Shown in pieces: positions 54,663 to 63,482 of a stretch of DNA of 64,000 nt; position 1 is the first letter of the stretch, and each line of letters begins with the position of its first letter. A program made the translations under genes and the position numbers. Source of the DNA: Flavobacteriales bacterium (lineage in GTDB: Bacteria; Bacteroidota; Bacteroidia; Flavobacteriales_D; Crocinitomicaceae); the NCBI GenBank assembly GCA_947475095.1, contig CANJLG010000007.1, forward strand, positions 47,366 through 111,365, given 5' to 3'. A model generated the notes under the pieces. It did no database searches. It saw only the letters and a program-made list of their open reading frames with translations, and was not told where the DNA came from.

Positions 54663-55372
54663 CCTTCTTTTTCTTTCTTTTCTTTTGGTATTTTTATCTT
54701 TGTCCTACCCTTATTAATGTGGTGACGCTTTTTACTAAAATCAGATCGCTGAGATGCCAAAGTTTCAAACCGTACGACAAGCCCTATACTGTGCTGCATA
54801 TAATTAGATTTTCCCATGAAAGGCGAGGTCAATCCTAATTTACCTCCCGACTGTATTTGTAAACCGAAGGTTTTAGAGAACCAAAAATTACACCCGACTA
54901 ATACATTAAGCGTTGGAGTAGTCGGTTTTACCAGAGAGTCATCTTTCGTTCTCATACTTAAACCCAATCCTGCAGATACATATGGATCAATTGTACCCGA
55001 TTTTAATAACTTATAAAATGAATATTTCAAATTAGCATCTGTTGCTAAAAAGATTCCTGTTTTTCCTAGTTGACCGTTTACTAATTTATTGGGATTATAT
55101 TGATTAAAGGCTGTAGAAAGTTCACACGACCAGCCATTATAAATATATCTATCTGCAAATATTCTTGAAGGATATGCATTATAATGCCAATTTTCCGGGG
55201 AATAAAAAGCGCCAGCATTTCCATCGTCATCCATGGCATTCCAACCGATTCCAAACATCCATTTATAACTATTTTCCTTGGTTAATTTTTTTATAGGCTG
55301 GGCCATTAAATGCAACGATGACATCAAAAATAAAATACTCGTTAAAGCTCTAAATAAGGGTTGTATTTTCAT
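54659..55372 (-). CDS. Outer-membrane beta-barrel-like protein
   Basis: Starting at 55372 gives a signal peptide (MKIQPLFRALTSILFLMSSLHLMAQ); the upstream in-frame ATG at 55399 lies before the promoter element and would be wrong. The 237-residue protein has strand-rich segments such as WMFGIGWNAMDDDG, KYSFYKLLKSGTIDPYVSAGLG and LQIQSGGKLGLTSP, then a very basic tail (about 210-237). It resembles OmpA-N-type barrels without a recognised partner domain. It is convergent with the sorting-domain-like gene, overlapping 4 bp. Confidence 0.75.
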   Translation of the reverse strand: MKIQPLFRALTSILFLMSSLHLMAQPIKKLTKENSYKWMFGIGWNAMDDDGNAGAFYSPENWHYNAYPSRIFADRYIYNGWSCELSTAFNQYNPNKLVNGQLGKTGIFLATDANLKYSFYKLLKSGTIDPYVSAGLGLSMRTKDDSLVKPTTPTLNVLVGCNFWFSKTFGLQIQSGGKLGLTSPFMGKSNYMQHSIGLVVRFETLASQRSDFSKKRHHINKGRTKIKIPKEKKEKEG

Positions 55373-55377
55373 AATCA

Positions 55378-55410
55378 CAAACATAGACAAATTTTTCACT
55401 CAAAATCAAA
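55378..55410 (-). promoter_or_regulatory. Promoter (TTTG-N21-TATGTTTG) for the beta-barrel gene
   Basis: On the reverse strand TTTG (55407-55410) and TATGTTTG (55378-55385) are 21 nt apart. The -7 element ends 5 nt before the chosen ATG at 55372, which supports that start and a leaderless mRNA. Confidence 0.55.
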
Positions 55411-55514
55411 AAGATTATTCAAGTTACTAAATTAATAAGTTAATAAAGATCTACTAATAATTAGAGAATAAATTATTAACTAAATGGTTACGAAAATTAG
55501 CCGATATAAATCAT

Positions 55515-55522
55515 TATTTTTG
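55515..55522 (+). promoter_or_regulatory. Promoter -7 element TATTTTTG for the IPExxxVDY gene
   Basis: This is an exact TAnnTTTG match, ending 4 nt before the ATG at 55527. It is another leaderless candidate. Confidence 0.42.
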
Positions 55523-55526
55523 CAAG

Positions 55527-55964
55527 ATGTCAAAAAAAATCAAAAGGTACGTTCTAGAAAATGAAGCGTTCAACGCCTTTGAATTTATTGGAATTTGTAC
55601 TGCTCAAAACGATTTTCGACTAGCTTGGCAACTTAACACACAGTTTGATATTTTTTTGGAAAAATCGGATGATTTTATTGAAATACCCTCAAAAAAAACA
55701 AATGAGCTTAACCAATTTAATTTTTACTTCTACAAAGATTTACAAAACCTTATTTCTTATTTTTTGATCCGTAACAAGCAAGATGGTCGCTTGTTACTTT
55801 CAGAAAAACCGAGTATTGACTATTTCTTAGTAATGCAAGATAATCATATTATTGAACCGATTGAGATGATTGAAAATTTGCGTAAAATGGATAGTATCAT
55901 CGCGGTATTTAGTTTCTCAAGTAACGAATTTGCTTTGTCAGAATATTTAATTTTTGAAAAATAA
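55527..55964 (+). CDS. IPExxxVDY family protein
   Basis: The 145-residue protein matches the Bacteroidota IPExxxVDY family, here as SEKPSIDYFLVM near residues 93-104. Basic/acidic stretches and an N-terminal KKIKRYVLENEAFNAFEFIGI are also conserved. It has no signal peptide or membrane helix. It sits 3 nt before pyk, a position I recall for this family, so a link to pyruvate kinase regulation is conceivable but untested. Confidence 0.78.
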   Translation: MSKKIKRYVLENEAFNAFEFIGICTAQNDFRLAWQLNTQFDIFLEKSDDFIEIPSKKTNELNQFNFYFYKDLQNLISYFLIRNKQDGRLLLSEKPSIDYFLVMQDNHIIEPIEMIENLRKMDSIIAVFSFSSNEFALSEYLIFEK

Positions 55965-55967
55965 CAC

Positions 55968-57386
55968 ATGAAAAAAACAAAAATAGTAGCAACACTAGGT
56001 CCCGCATGCTCTAGTAAATCAGTGTTGAAAGACATGATCATGGAGGGTTTAAATGTTTGTAGATTGAATTTTTCGCATGGCAGCTATGATGACCATGCGG
56101 ATTCGATCAAAATGATTCGCGAAATAAATGAGGAACTGGGTTTAAACGTAGCGATATTAGCCGACCTACAGGGGCCGAAAATCAGAACGAATGAAATGGA
56201 AAATAATGGCGTTCTTTTGGAGGTTGGAAATGATATAAAAATAATCACCGATAAAGTGCTAGGGAATGCCGTGAGATTCTCGATTAACTACCAAAAATTA
56301 CCTCAAGATGTTTCTCCAGGAGAGAAAATTTTATTGGACGATGGGAAGATTATGCTGGAGGTGATAGCAACTAATGGAAAAACTGAGATTACTTGTAAAA
56401 TTGTTCAGGGTGGAATTTTATCTTCAAAAAAAGGCGTTAATTTCCCTAACACTAAAATTTCATTGCCTTCCTTAACTGAAAAAGATCAATTAGACTTAGA
56501 TTTTGCCCTCGACCATGAAGTAGATTGGATCGGATTATCATTTGTTCGTTCTGCGAGAGACATCATTGAATTAAAACATAGAATAGCTGCTCGTGGTGCA
56601 AAGGCAAAGGTGATAGCAAAAATCGAAAAGCCTGAGGCGCTAGAGAACATTGACGATATTATAAATGAAAGCGATGGCCTAATGGTTGCGCGCGGTGATT
56701 TAGGGGTGGAAATTCCTTTTCAAAATGTTCCCTTGATTCAAAAAATGCTGATCTCGAAATGCGTGCGTAAAGCTAAACCAGTCATTGTTGCCACTCAAAT
56801 GATGGAATCCATGATTAACAATATGACTCCTTCACGGGCTGAAGTAAACGATGTTGCAAATGCCGTTCTAGATGGCACCGATGCCGTTATGCTATCCGGG
56901 GAAACGTCTGTAGGAAAGTATCCTATTGAAGTGATTCGCACGATGTCAAACATTATCAAGGAAATGGAAACCCATGATGGTATTTACAATAAAGAGGAAC
57001 TTCCCGAGCGCGGATTGGAACGATTTATTTCCGATTCGATTTGTTTTAATGCTTGTCGTTTAAGTCAGCGCGTTGAGGCAAAAGCAATTATTACGATGTC
57101 TTTTTCTGGTTATACGGCCTATAAAATTGCGTCGCAACGGCCAAATGCGGAGATTTTTATTTTCACAAGTAATCGCAGTATACTAACGCAATTGAATTTA
57201 TTGTGGGGAGTTAGGGCTTTTTATTACAACAAACACATCTCAACCGACCATACCATTGCAGATATAAAATACTTAATGAAAAACGAGGGCTATCTGAAAC
57301 AAGGTGATTTAGTAATTAATATCGCCTCCATCCCTATAGAAGATTTAGGGGGCTCAAACATGCTTAAGTTAAGTTATGTTGATTAA
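55968..57386 (+). CDS. pyk: Pyruvate kinase
   Basis: The 472-residue enzyme makes pyruvate and ATP from phosphoenolpyruvate. Landmarks are KIVATLGPACSS and NFSHGSYDDH near the N-terminus, LADLQGPKIR, the catalytic block KIEKPEALENIDDII, MVARGDLGVEIPFQ and ATQMMESMI. The C-terminal regulatory domain carries FTSNRSILTQLNLLWGVRAF. It is encoded 3 nt after the IPExxxVDY gene and is probably transcribed from the promoter in front of it. Confidence 0.96.
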   Translation: MKKTKIVATLGPACSSKSVLKDMIMEGLNVCRLNFSHGSYDDHADSIKMIREINEELGLNVAILADLQGPKIRTNEMENNGVLLEVGNDIKIITDKVLGNAVRFSINYQKLPQDVSPGEKILLDDGKIMLEVIATNGKTEITCKIVQGGILSSKKGVNFPNTKISLPSLTEKDQLDLDFALDHEVDWIGLSFVRSARDIIELKHRIAARGAKAKVIAKIEKPEALENIDDIINESDGLMVARGDLGVEIPFQNVPLIQKMLISKCVRKAKPVIVATQMMESMINNMTPSRAEVNDVANAVLDGTDAVMLSGETSVGKYPIEVIRTMSNIIKEMETHDGIYNKEELPERGLERFISDSICFNACRLSQRVEAKAIITMSFSGYTAYKIASQRPNAEIFIFTSNRSILTQLNLLWGVRAFYYNKHISTDHTIADIKYLMKNEGYLKQGDLVINIASIPIEDLGGSNMLKLSYVD

Positions 57387-57465
57387 AAATCATTGATCAT
57401 TTTTAAAAAAATAGTGATGAATTTTAACTTGTTAAAAACACTTTGCATAGCGACTTGTTAATCAA

Positions 57466-57495
57466 TTGTTCATTCGTTTATAGAACGTATATTTG
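57466..57495 (+). promoter_or_regulatory. Promoter (TTG-N19-TATATTTG) for gcvP
   Basis: TTG at 57466-57468 and TATATTTG at 57488-57495, with 19 nt between, match the Bacteroidota promoter form closely. The -7 element ends 23 nt before the gcvP ATG, leaving a short leader. Confidence 0.6.
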
Positions 57496-57518
57496 TTTCC
57501 TAAAAAATTAATTTTTTC

Positions 57519-60380
57519 ATGATAAACTCATTTTCAAACCGTCACATTGGTCCTAGCGAAAGCGAAAAAAAGGCAATGCTTCAAACTATTGGTCTTGATT
57601 CCATATCGACCTTAATTGATAAAACAATTCCACAAAACATTCGCTTGAATGGAGAATTGGATGTGGCTGATGCTCTAACGGAAGCTCAATATTTACAGCA
57701 CATCACAGCGTTAGGAAATAAAAATAAAGTGTTAAAATCTTTCATTGGGCTTGGTTATTATGAAACCATTGTTCCGTCGGTTATTTTAAGAAATGTGCTC
57801 GAAAATCCAGGATGGTACACTGCCTACACACCTTATCAAGCAGAGATTGCTCAAGGTCGTTTGGAAGCGCTTCTAAATTTCCAAACAATGGTATTGGATT
57901 TAAGTGGAATGGAAATCGCCAACGCCTCCTTACTTGATGAAGGTACAGCAGCGGCGGAAGCTATGATTATGTTTTACAACAATCGCTCTAGAAACGATAT
58001 TAAAGAAGGCAAAAATGTATTTTTTATATCCCAAGATTGTTTCCCACAAACGCTCGAGGTTGTTCATGGACGCGCTCTTAATTTAGGAATTGAGCTTCTT
58101 GTTGGGGATGAAACTTCATACCAAGGCAATGAAAATTGTTTTGGTGCACTTATTCAATATCCAACAGCATTGGGCGAAATACGCAACATTGAGCCCATCA
58201 TATCACTTTGGCATTCGAAAGGCATACAAGTAGCGGTAGCAACGGATTTATTGGCGCTTTCCTTATTAAAATCACCGGGTGAAATGGGAGCTGATGTCGT
58301 CTTGGGTTCCTCACAGCGCTTTGGCGTACCAATGGGATTTGGAGGTCCGCATGCTGCTTTCTTTGCATCAAAAGATCTGTACAAACGAAATATGCCAGGA
58401 AGAATTATTGGTGTTTCAAAAGATTCAGATGATAATTTAGCCTTGCGAATGGCATTACAAACAAGGGAACAACACATAAAACGAGACAAGGCCACTTCCA
58501 ATATATGCACGGCGCAGGCTCTGCTTGCGGTAATGGCTAGTATGTATGCCGTTTATCACGGTCCGAATGGCATCAAAGAAATCGCACATGGCGTTAATCA
58601 TCTTGCTAAATTGACCTATGATGGGCTTAAAAAGCTTGGATTTTCGGTAGGTTCAGCTCATTTTTTTGACACTGTCTGCGTTCATGGTGTAGAAGCAAGC
58701 ACCTTAAGCGTATTAGCAGAACAAAAAGGCTTAAATTTTAACTACTTTAATAAAGACAAAGTTTGCATTAGTTTTGGAGAACCACATTCCATAGATGATG
58801 TGCATGCTATTTTAGCTGTTTTTGCTGATTTGAAAGGTGTTCCACTACCCGATACAGATGCAAGTAGTCAAAGTATTCCTAGTTCAGTTGAGCGAAAAAG
58901 CGCTATTTTAAGCCACCCTGTTTTCAATCAATACCATTCGGAGTCAAAAATGATGCGTTACCTAAAACGATTAGAGAACAAAGATTTATCATTGGTACAT
59001 AGTATGATTGCTCTAGGATCGTGTACAATGAAGCTTAACGCTGCCTCTGAATTAATCCCAATTACCAACTCACAATTTTGCAATATGCATCCCTTTGCAC
59101 CTAAGGAACAAGCAAGTGGATACTATGAAATGCTTGATCAATTAGAAAAAGACTTGTGCGCCTGCACTGGATTTGCTGCTGTTTCCTTACAACCTAATTC
59201 AGGGGCGCAGGGAGAATATGCTGGATTAATGGTAATTAAAGCGTTTCACGAGGCGAATGGAGATTTTCAGCGCAAAAAAATTATTATTCCTTCCTCTGCC
59301 CATGGTACCAATCCAGCTTCTGCTGTAATGGCCGGCTTCGAAGTTATTGTAACTAGCTGCGATATAAATGGAAACATTGACATCGAAGAACTAGAAAAAG
59401 TAGCGCTTGAAAATAAAAATGAACTAGCCGGATTAATGGTTACCTACCCATCTACCCATGGTGTATTTGAAGAGGGAATTCAGCAAATCACGAGTATTAT
59501 CCATGACAATGGCGGTCAAGTTTATATGGATGGCGCAAATATGAATGCACAAGTTGGCATTACAAATCCTGGTAACATTGGCGCTGATGTTTGTCACTTA
59601 AACTTACACAAAACCTTTGCTATACCGCATGGTGGTGGAGGTCCTGGAATGGGCCCAATTGGTGTAGCGGCTCACCTTGCTCCTTTTCTACCCGGGAACC
59701 CACTTGTAAAAATGGGAGGCGAGAACCCCATAAAAGCGATTTCAGCAGCTCCTTTCGGAAGCGCACTTATTCTATTGATTTCTTACGGCTACATCAAAAT
59801 GTTAGGGGCAAAAGGATTAAGAGAATCGACAGAGATTGCAATTTTAAATGCCAATTACATTGCGGCGAAACTCAAAGGACATTACGAAATATTGTATACA
59901 GGTAAAAATGGACAAGTTGCCCACGAGATGATTTTAGATTGCCGCGACTTTAAGCAAACTGCCGAAGTGGAGGTCGCTGATATCGCTAAGCGATTAATAG
60001 ATTTCAACTTTCATGCGCCAACCGTTTCTTTTCCAGTGGCAGGTACTTTAATGATTGAACCTACGGAGTCGGAAGACAAAGATGAACTAGATCGCTTTAT
60101 TGATGCGATGATAAAAATTAGAGCAGAGATAAAAGACATCGAAAACGGTTATGCTGATAAATCGAATAACCTATTAAAAAATGCACCACACACAGCAGAC
60201 TGTATTATCAATAAAAATTGGGAATACCCTTACACGCCGCAGGAAGCAGCTTATCCTCTACCCTATCTGAAAGAGTGGAAATATTGGGCGCCAGTGCGAC
60301 GAGTTGACAATGCTTTTGGTGACCGAAATTTAATCTGCTCTTGTCCAAGCGTAGAAAGTTATAGCACCGTGAAAATATGA
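57519..60380 (+). CDS. gcvP: Glycine dehydrogenase (aminomethyl-transferring), GcvP
   Basis: GcvP is the PLP P-protein of the glycine cleavage system, releasing CO2 and passing the aminomethyl group to the H-protein. The 953-residue chain is the fused alpha/beta form. Features include FSNRHIGPSESEKKAML at the N-terminus, LLDEGTAAAEAM, the PLP lysine in HLNLHKTFAIPHGGGGPGMG and TMIEPTESEDKDELDRFI near the end. gcvH and gcvT are elsewhere. It overlaps the bshB1 start by 4 nt. Confidence 0.97.
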   Translation: MINSFSNRHIGPSESEKKAMLQTIGLDSISTLIDKTIPQNIRLNGELDVADALTEAQYLQHITALGNKNKVLKSFIGLGYYETIVPSVILRNVLENPGWYTAYTPYQAEIAQGRLEALLNFQTMVLDLSGMEIANASLLDEGTAAAEAMIMFYNNRSRNDIKEGKNVFFISQDCFPQTLEVVHGRALNLGIELLVGDETSYQGNENCFGALIQYPTALGEIRNIEPIISLWHSKGIQVAVATDLLALSLLKSPGEMGADVVLGSSQRFGVPMGFGGPHAAFFASKDLYKRNMPGRIIGVSKDSDDNLALRMALQTREQHIKRDKATSNICTAQALLAVMASMYAVYHGPNGIKEIAHGVNHLAKLTYDGLKKLGFSVGSAHFFDTVCVHGVEASTLSVLAEQKGLNFNYFNKDKVCISFGEPHSIDDVHAILAVFADLKGVPLPDTDASSQSIPSSVERKSAILSHPVFNQYHSESKMMRYLKRLENKDLSLVHSMIALGSCTMKLNAASELIPITNSQFCNMHPFAPKEQASGYYEMLDQLEKDLCACTGFAAVSLQPNSGAQGEYAGLMVIKAFHEANGDFQRKKIIIPSSAHGTNPASAVMAGFEVIVTSCDINGNIDIEELEKVALENKNELAGLMVTYPSTHGVFEEGIQQITSIIHDNGGQVYMDGANMNAQVGITNPGNIGADVCHLNLHKTFAIPHGGGGPGMGPIGVAAHLAPFLPGNPLVKMGGENPIKAISAAPFGSALILLISYGYIKMLGAKGLRESTEIAILNANYIAAKLKGHYEILYTGKNGQVAHEMILDCRDFKQTAEVEVADIAKRLIDFNFHAPTVSFPVAGTLMIEPTESEDKDELDRFIDAMIKIRAEIKDIENGYADKSNNLLKNAPHTADCIINKNWEYPYTPQEAAYPLPYLKEWKYWAPVRRVDNAFGDRNLICSCPSVESYSTVKI

Positions 60381-61093
60381 ACTTAGATATCCTTGCATTT
60401 GCTGCCCACCCTGATGACGTTGAAATCTCTTGTGGGGGAACTTTGCTCAGGTATGTACAAGAAGGAAAAAAAGTAGGGATAATTGATCTAACACGTGGGG
60501 AACTTGGAACCCGTGGTTCCGCAGAAACGCGAGAAATTGAAGCTAAAAATGCTGCTGATTTTCTACAGTTATCCATGCGAAAAAACCTTTCGTTTAAAGA
60601 TGGTTTTTTTACAAGTGATGAAAGCAATACCATGAAAATAATTGCTGAAATTCGTCGCTACAAACCTGAAATTATATTGGCCAACTCCTTGGTTGACCGG
60701 CATCCAGACCATGCAAAAGCGGCAAAGTTGGTTGCTGATGCATCCTTTCTATCGGGATTAAGTAAAATTGAAACGCATTGGGAAAATGAGGTGCAAGAAG
60801 CATATCGCCCTCGTTTAGTATTGCATTATATTCAAGATTATTATATTGAGCCAGATTTTGTGCTTGATGTGAGCGAATTTATTGAGCAAAAAATAAATCT
60901 TATAAAATGCTTCCATTCACAATTCTACGATCCGCAATCAAAAGAAGCAACTACTCCAATATCTGGTGAGGAATTCTTTGATTTCCTAAAAGGTAGAATG
61001 ATGAGTTATGGTAGACCAATTGGAGCAAAGTATGCGGAAGGATTTTCAGTTAAGCGACTTGTTGGTGTAAGCGATATTTTCGAGTTGCGTTAA
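60377..61093 (+). CDS. bshB1: Bacillithiol biosynthesis deacetylase BshB1
   Basis: The zinc-dependent LmbE/PIG-L-type deacetylase removes acetyl from GlcNAc-malate in bacillithiol synthesis. The 238-residue protein shows AAHPDDVE (His11, Asp14), the third ligand region DRHPDHAKAAKL and SGLSKIETHWENEVQEAYRP. The strong similarity to BshB1 and the occurrence of bacillithiol in Bacteroidota support the name. It overlaps gcvP by 4 nt and abuts the convergent ZIP gene. Confidence 0.93.
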   Translation: MNLDILAFAAHPDDVEISCGGTLLRYVQEGKKVGIIDLTRGELGTRGSAETREIEAKNAADFLQLSMRKNLSFKDGFFTSDESNTMKIIAEIRRYKPEIILANSLVDRHPDHAKAAKLVADASFLSGLSKIETHWENEVQEAYRPRLVLHYIQDYYIEPDFVLDVSEFIEQKINLIKCFHSQFYDPQSKEATTPISGEEFFDFLKGRMMSYGRPIGAKYAEGFSVKRLVGVSDIFELR

Positions 61094-61825
61094 TTAATAC
61101 AGCAACAACGCCAAGCTAACCCCAACAATGATGCTGATTAATTTCAGAAAATTAAATTTGTGATTCTCCGATGTTTCGAAGATAATAGTGGTTGAGATGT
61201 GCAGGAACATACCGATCACAACTCCTAAAATCATATGGTAATTCACACCCAAATCTCCAGGGGTAATAAATAATCCTATCATTAAGCCTATCGGCGTCAT
61301 GATGGCAAACAATAATAAGATAGCCCAAGCTTTCAAATTAGAAATACTCGTGCTTAGCAACAGCGTCATTAGAGCGATGGCAACAGGAATTTGATGAAAG
61401 ACAATCCCCCAAAATAATGATTCATAATTTACATGTCCGTGTATAGAATCTAATCCTGCAAAATGATTTCCCAAGGGAATTCCCTCAATAATTGAGTGAA
61501 TGGATAAGGAAAAGAACAACGTCCAAGGTAGCGCCTGCCCTTTGTGAACATGTACGTGGCCATGCTCAATCCCTCCAGAGAAATACTCAAGTATTAATTG
61601 AATGAGAAAACCAGATAAAATCCAGATTCCGATTGTGGCCTTCCCTGATTCATATAATTCAGGTAAAAGATGTTCAAAGAGAATAGCGAGTAGAAATCCA
61701 CCGCTAAAAGCGAGTGCAAATTTAATAACAGCGCTTTTATTTGTAAATTTAAGCAAGCTCACTAGGGCTCCACCAAGTAGAGCTGAAAGTACTAATCCAA
61801 AAAATACGAAATAAAAACTAATCAT
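61094..61825 (-). CDS. ZIP-family metal transporter
   Basis: The 243-residue membrane protein has about eight helices and the conserved metal-site helices of ZIP proteins: LFFSLSIHSIIEGIPLGNHF and FWGIVFHQIPVAIALM, with His/Asn/Glu residues. A short His-rich loop (HGHVHVH, near residue 90) precedes the fourth helix. It likely imports zinc or iron; the metal is not told by sequence. It overlaps the upstream methyltransferase by 4 nt. Confidence 0.9.
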   Translation of the reverse strand: MISFYFVFFGLVLSALLGGALVSLLKFTNKSAVIKFALAFSGGFLLAILFEHLLPELYESGKATIGIWILSGFLIQLILEYFSGGIEHGHVHVHKGQALPWTLFFSLSIHSIIEGIPLGNHFAGLDSIHGHVNYESLFWGIVFHQIPVAIALMTLLLSTSISNLKAWAILLLFAIMTPIGLMIGLFITPGDLGVNYHMILGVVIGMFLHISTTIIFETSENHKFNFLKLISIIVGVSLALLLY

Positions 61826-62553
61826 TTTCGACGGGCCAAGAGTATTAAACGATCTGAATTTTTAGGGTCAAATGCGTCAAGTTTGAAGTTGCCAAAGGTA
61901 GACAATATTTCAAAATCTTTCGCTAGAAAACGGAGAAAGTCTTCTTGCGTTAAGGCCTGAACCCGTTCGGTATAATGATGTGAAATTCCTTTGTCTTCAA
62001 AGCGAATGTCTTTATAAATATGTTGTCCATCATAACGACGCGTAATAGAAAACAAAATCCCATCAATCATTTTTTCCTCAGAGGCCACTAAGTGTTCAAT
62101 AACTTTGATAGCATTCATGAAATCAATAATTAGCTCCCCTTTTTCATTGAGCATTGCAGCAATCGATGCGATCATTTTTTCATTGTCCGATTGGGAATCA
62201 AAATAGCCAAAGCTGGTGAATAAGTTGGCTACTAAATCAAACTTTTTATTGGGAATTACTTCCCGCATGTCGTGCACGTCAAAATCTAAACCCAGACAAG
62301 AATTTTCCTTCGCTATTTGAATGCTATTGCTTGATAAATCTACTCCTAACACGTCCATTCCCAATTTATGGAACATCACGGCATGACGCCCTTTTCCGCA
62401 AGCTAAATCCAAGACCTTAGATCCTGGCTTTAAAGAAATGTGTGCCACTAAGCGCTCGATAAACTCCTTGGCTTCAAGATCGTTTCTATGCTGATAGAGT
62501 GTATGATAATAGGAAGTATCAAACCATTCCGCGAACCATTCTGCCTTTTTCAT
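61822..62553 (-). CDS. Class I SAM-dependent methyltransferase
   Basis: The 243-residue protein has a classical SAM fold: VLDLACGKGRHAVMFHKLGMDVLGVDLS (motif I to II), FDLVANLFTSFGYF and GELIIDFMNA. The ATG at 62553 is favoured: a TAACTTTG element lies just before it and the protein starts MKKAEWFAEWFDTSYYH. The 264-residue alternative begins upstream of that promoter. The substrate is unknown. It is divergent from coaE and overlaps the ZIP gene start by 4 nt. Confidence 0.83.
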   Translation of the reverse strand: MKKAEWFAEWFDTSYYHTLYQHRNDLEAKEFIERLVAHISLKPGSKVLDLACGKGRHAVMFHKLGMDVLGVDLSSNSIQIAKENSCLGLDFDVHDMREVIPNKKFDLVANLFTSFGYFDSQSDNEKMIASIAAMLNEKGELIIDFMNAIKVIEHLVASEEKMIDGILFSITRRYDGQHIYKDIRFEDKGISHHYTERVQALTQEDFLRFLAKDFEILSTFGNFKLDAFDPKNSDRLILLARRK

Positions 62554-62558
62554 GGGCA

Positions 62559-62566
62559 CAAAGTTA
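62559..62566 (-). promoter_or_regulatory. Promoter -7 element TAACTTTG for the methyltransferase
   Basis: This is a full TAnnTTTG match on the reverse strand, ending 5 nt before the chosen ATG at 62553. It is a leaderless candidate and supports the shorter start. Confidence 0.45.
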
Positions 62567-62598
62567 CACCTTTGGTAAAAGTAATCCGCGAAACTCCG

Positions 62599-62606
62599 TA
62601 AATTCG
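62599..62606 (+). promoter_or_regulatory. Possible -7 element TAAATTCG for coaE
   Basis: It has one mismatch (T to C) to TAnnTTTG and ends 3 nt before the ATG at 62610. The same T-to-C change occurs in the element at 8467-8474. Confidence 0.3.
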
Positions 62607-62609
62607 TGC

Positions 62610-63239
62610 ATGACAATGAAAAAAATTGGCATTACTGGTGGAATCGGTTCGGGAAAGTCATATGTCTCGGATATTATCAAATCGATGGGTTATCCCGTCT
62701 ATCATTCAGACGAAAATGCCAAATCATTAATGGAAAGCAATCCTCTGATCAAGGAGGGTTTACTACTTCTTTTTGGCGATTCCATATACGAAAAGGGCGA
62801 ATTAAACAAAAAGAAATTAGCGGAGCTGATTTTTGAATCCCCTGAATTACGTGAAAAGGTGAATGCCATAGTGCATCCTATTGTGAGGGCAGATTTCGCC
62901 CAGTGGGCAAGTAATCAATCGCAAGAAATCGTTTTTAACGAGGCGGCCATTCTTTTTGAAACAGGAGCTCACACGAATTTCGATGCAACTATTTTAGTCA
63001 TTGCCCCCGAGGCCATTCGCATTGATCGCGTGATGAAAAGAGAAAATTGCTCGCGAGCATTGGTGTTAAAAAGAATTCATTCACAATGGAGCGACGAACA
63101 AAAAAGTAGCTTAGCCAATTTCCAAATTATCAATGATTCCGTTTCTCCTCTTTTAAGTCAAGTAGAGAAGGTACTAGAAAAAATCAGCGCGCTTAATAAC
63201 CTGAGTTCGATTATTAAAACAAAGTCAAAATTAATTTAA
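62610..63239 (+). CDS. coaE: Dephospho-CoA kinase
   Basis: CoaE phosphorylates dephospho-CoA in the last step of CoA synthesis. From the ATG at 62610 the 209-residue protein reads MTMKKIGITGGIGSGKSYV, with P-loop at 10-17; the ATG at 62616 is an equally possible start. Other landmarks are YHSDENAKSLM, NEAAILFETGAH and CSRALVLKRIHSQW. A longer frame to 62499 would run through the divergent gene and is rejected. Confidence 0.93.
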   Translation: MTMKKIGITGGIGSGKSYVSDIIKSMGYPVYHSDENAKSLMESNPLIKEGLLLLFGDSIYEKGELNKKKLAELIFESPELREKVNAIVHPIVRADFAQWASNQSQEIVFNEAAILFETGAHTNFDATILVIAPEAIRIDRVMKRENCSRALVLKRIHSQWSDEQKSSLANFQIINDSVSPLLSQVEKVLEKISALNNLSSIIKTKSKLI

Positions 63240-63482
63240 AGACTTGGTTGCAAGGCAGATTTTATAAGGGATAACGGGTTATCACATTAAAAGCTAACGA
63301 AGGAAACAAGTTGTTAAATTAAGCCTATGATACGCAATTTCGCCTCTAAACAGCAATATACTTCCCTTTTTTGCGTCGAAATATCACAATATTCCGATTT
63401 AAAAAATATCGTATCTCACTATTTACAGGTGTTTTGACAAAATTTGAATAACCGAACTCAGGTTAATAAGCCACATTAACCC

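Noticed and set aside
57387..57419. Hairpin-like AAAAATCATT/GATCATTTTT after pyk
   Set aside because: The arms have mismatches and are almost all A/T; too weak for a terminator call.
57387..57518. Possible glycine riboswitch before gcvP
   Set aside because: The 132-bp gap has no aptamer-like paired core, and a good promoter lies only 23 nt before the ATG, leaving no room for one.
62554..62616. Longer N-terminus for the methyltransferase (start at 62616)
   Set aside because: It would read through the TAACTTTG element and the divergent coaE start; the ATG at 62553 gives a better N-terminus.
63270..63283. Short inverted repeat GATAACGGGTTATC
   Set aside because: Six-bp arms with a two-base loop and no T-run; unsupported as a terminator or operator.
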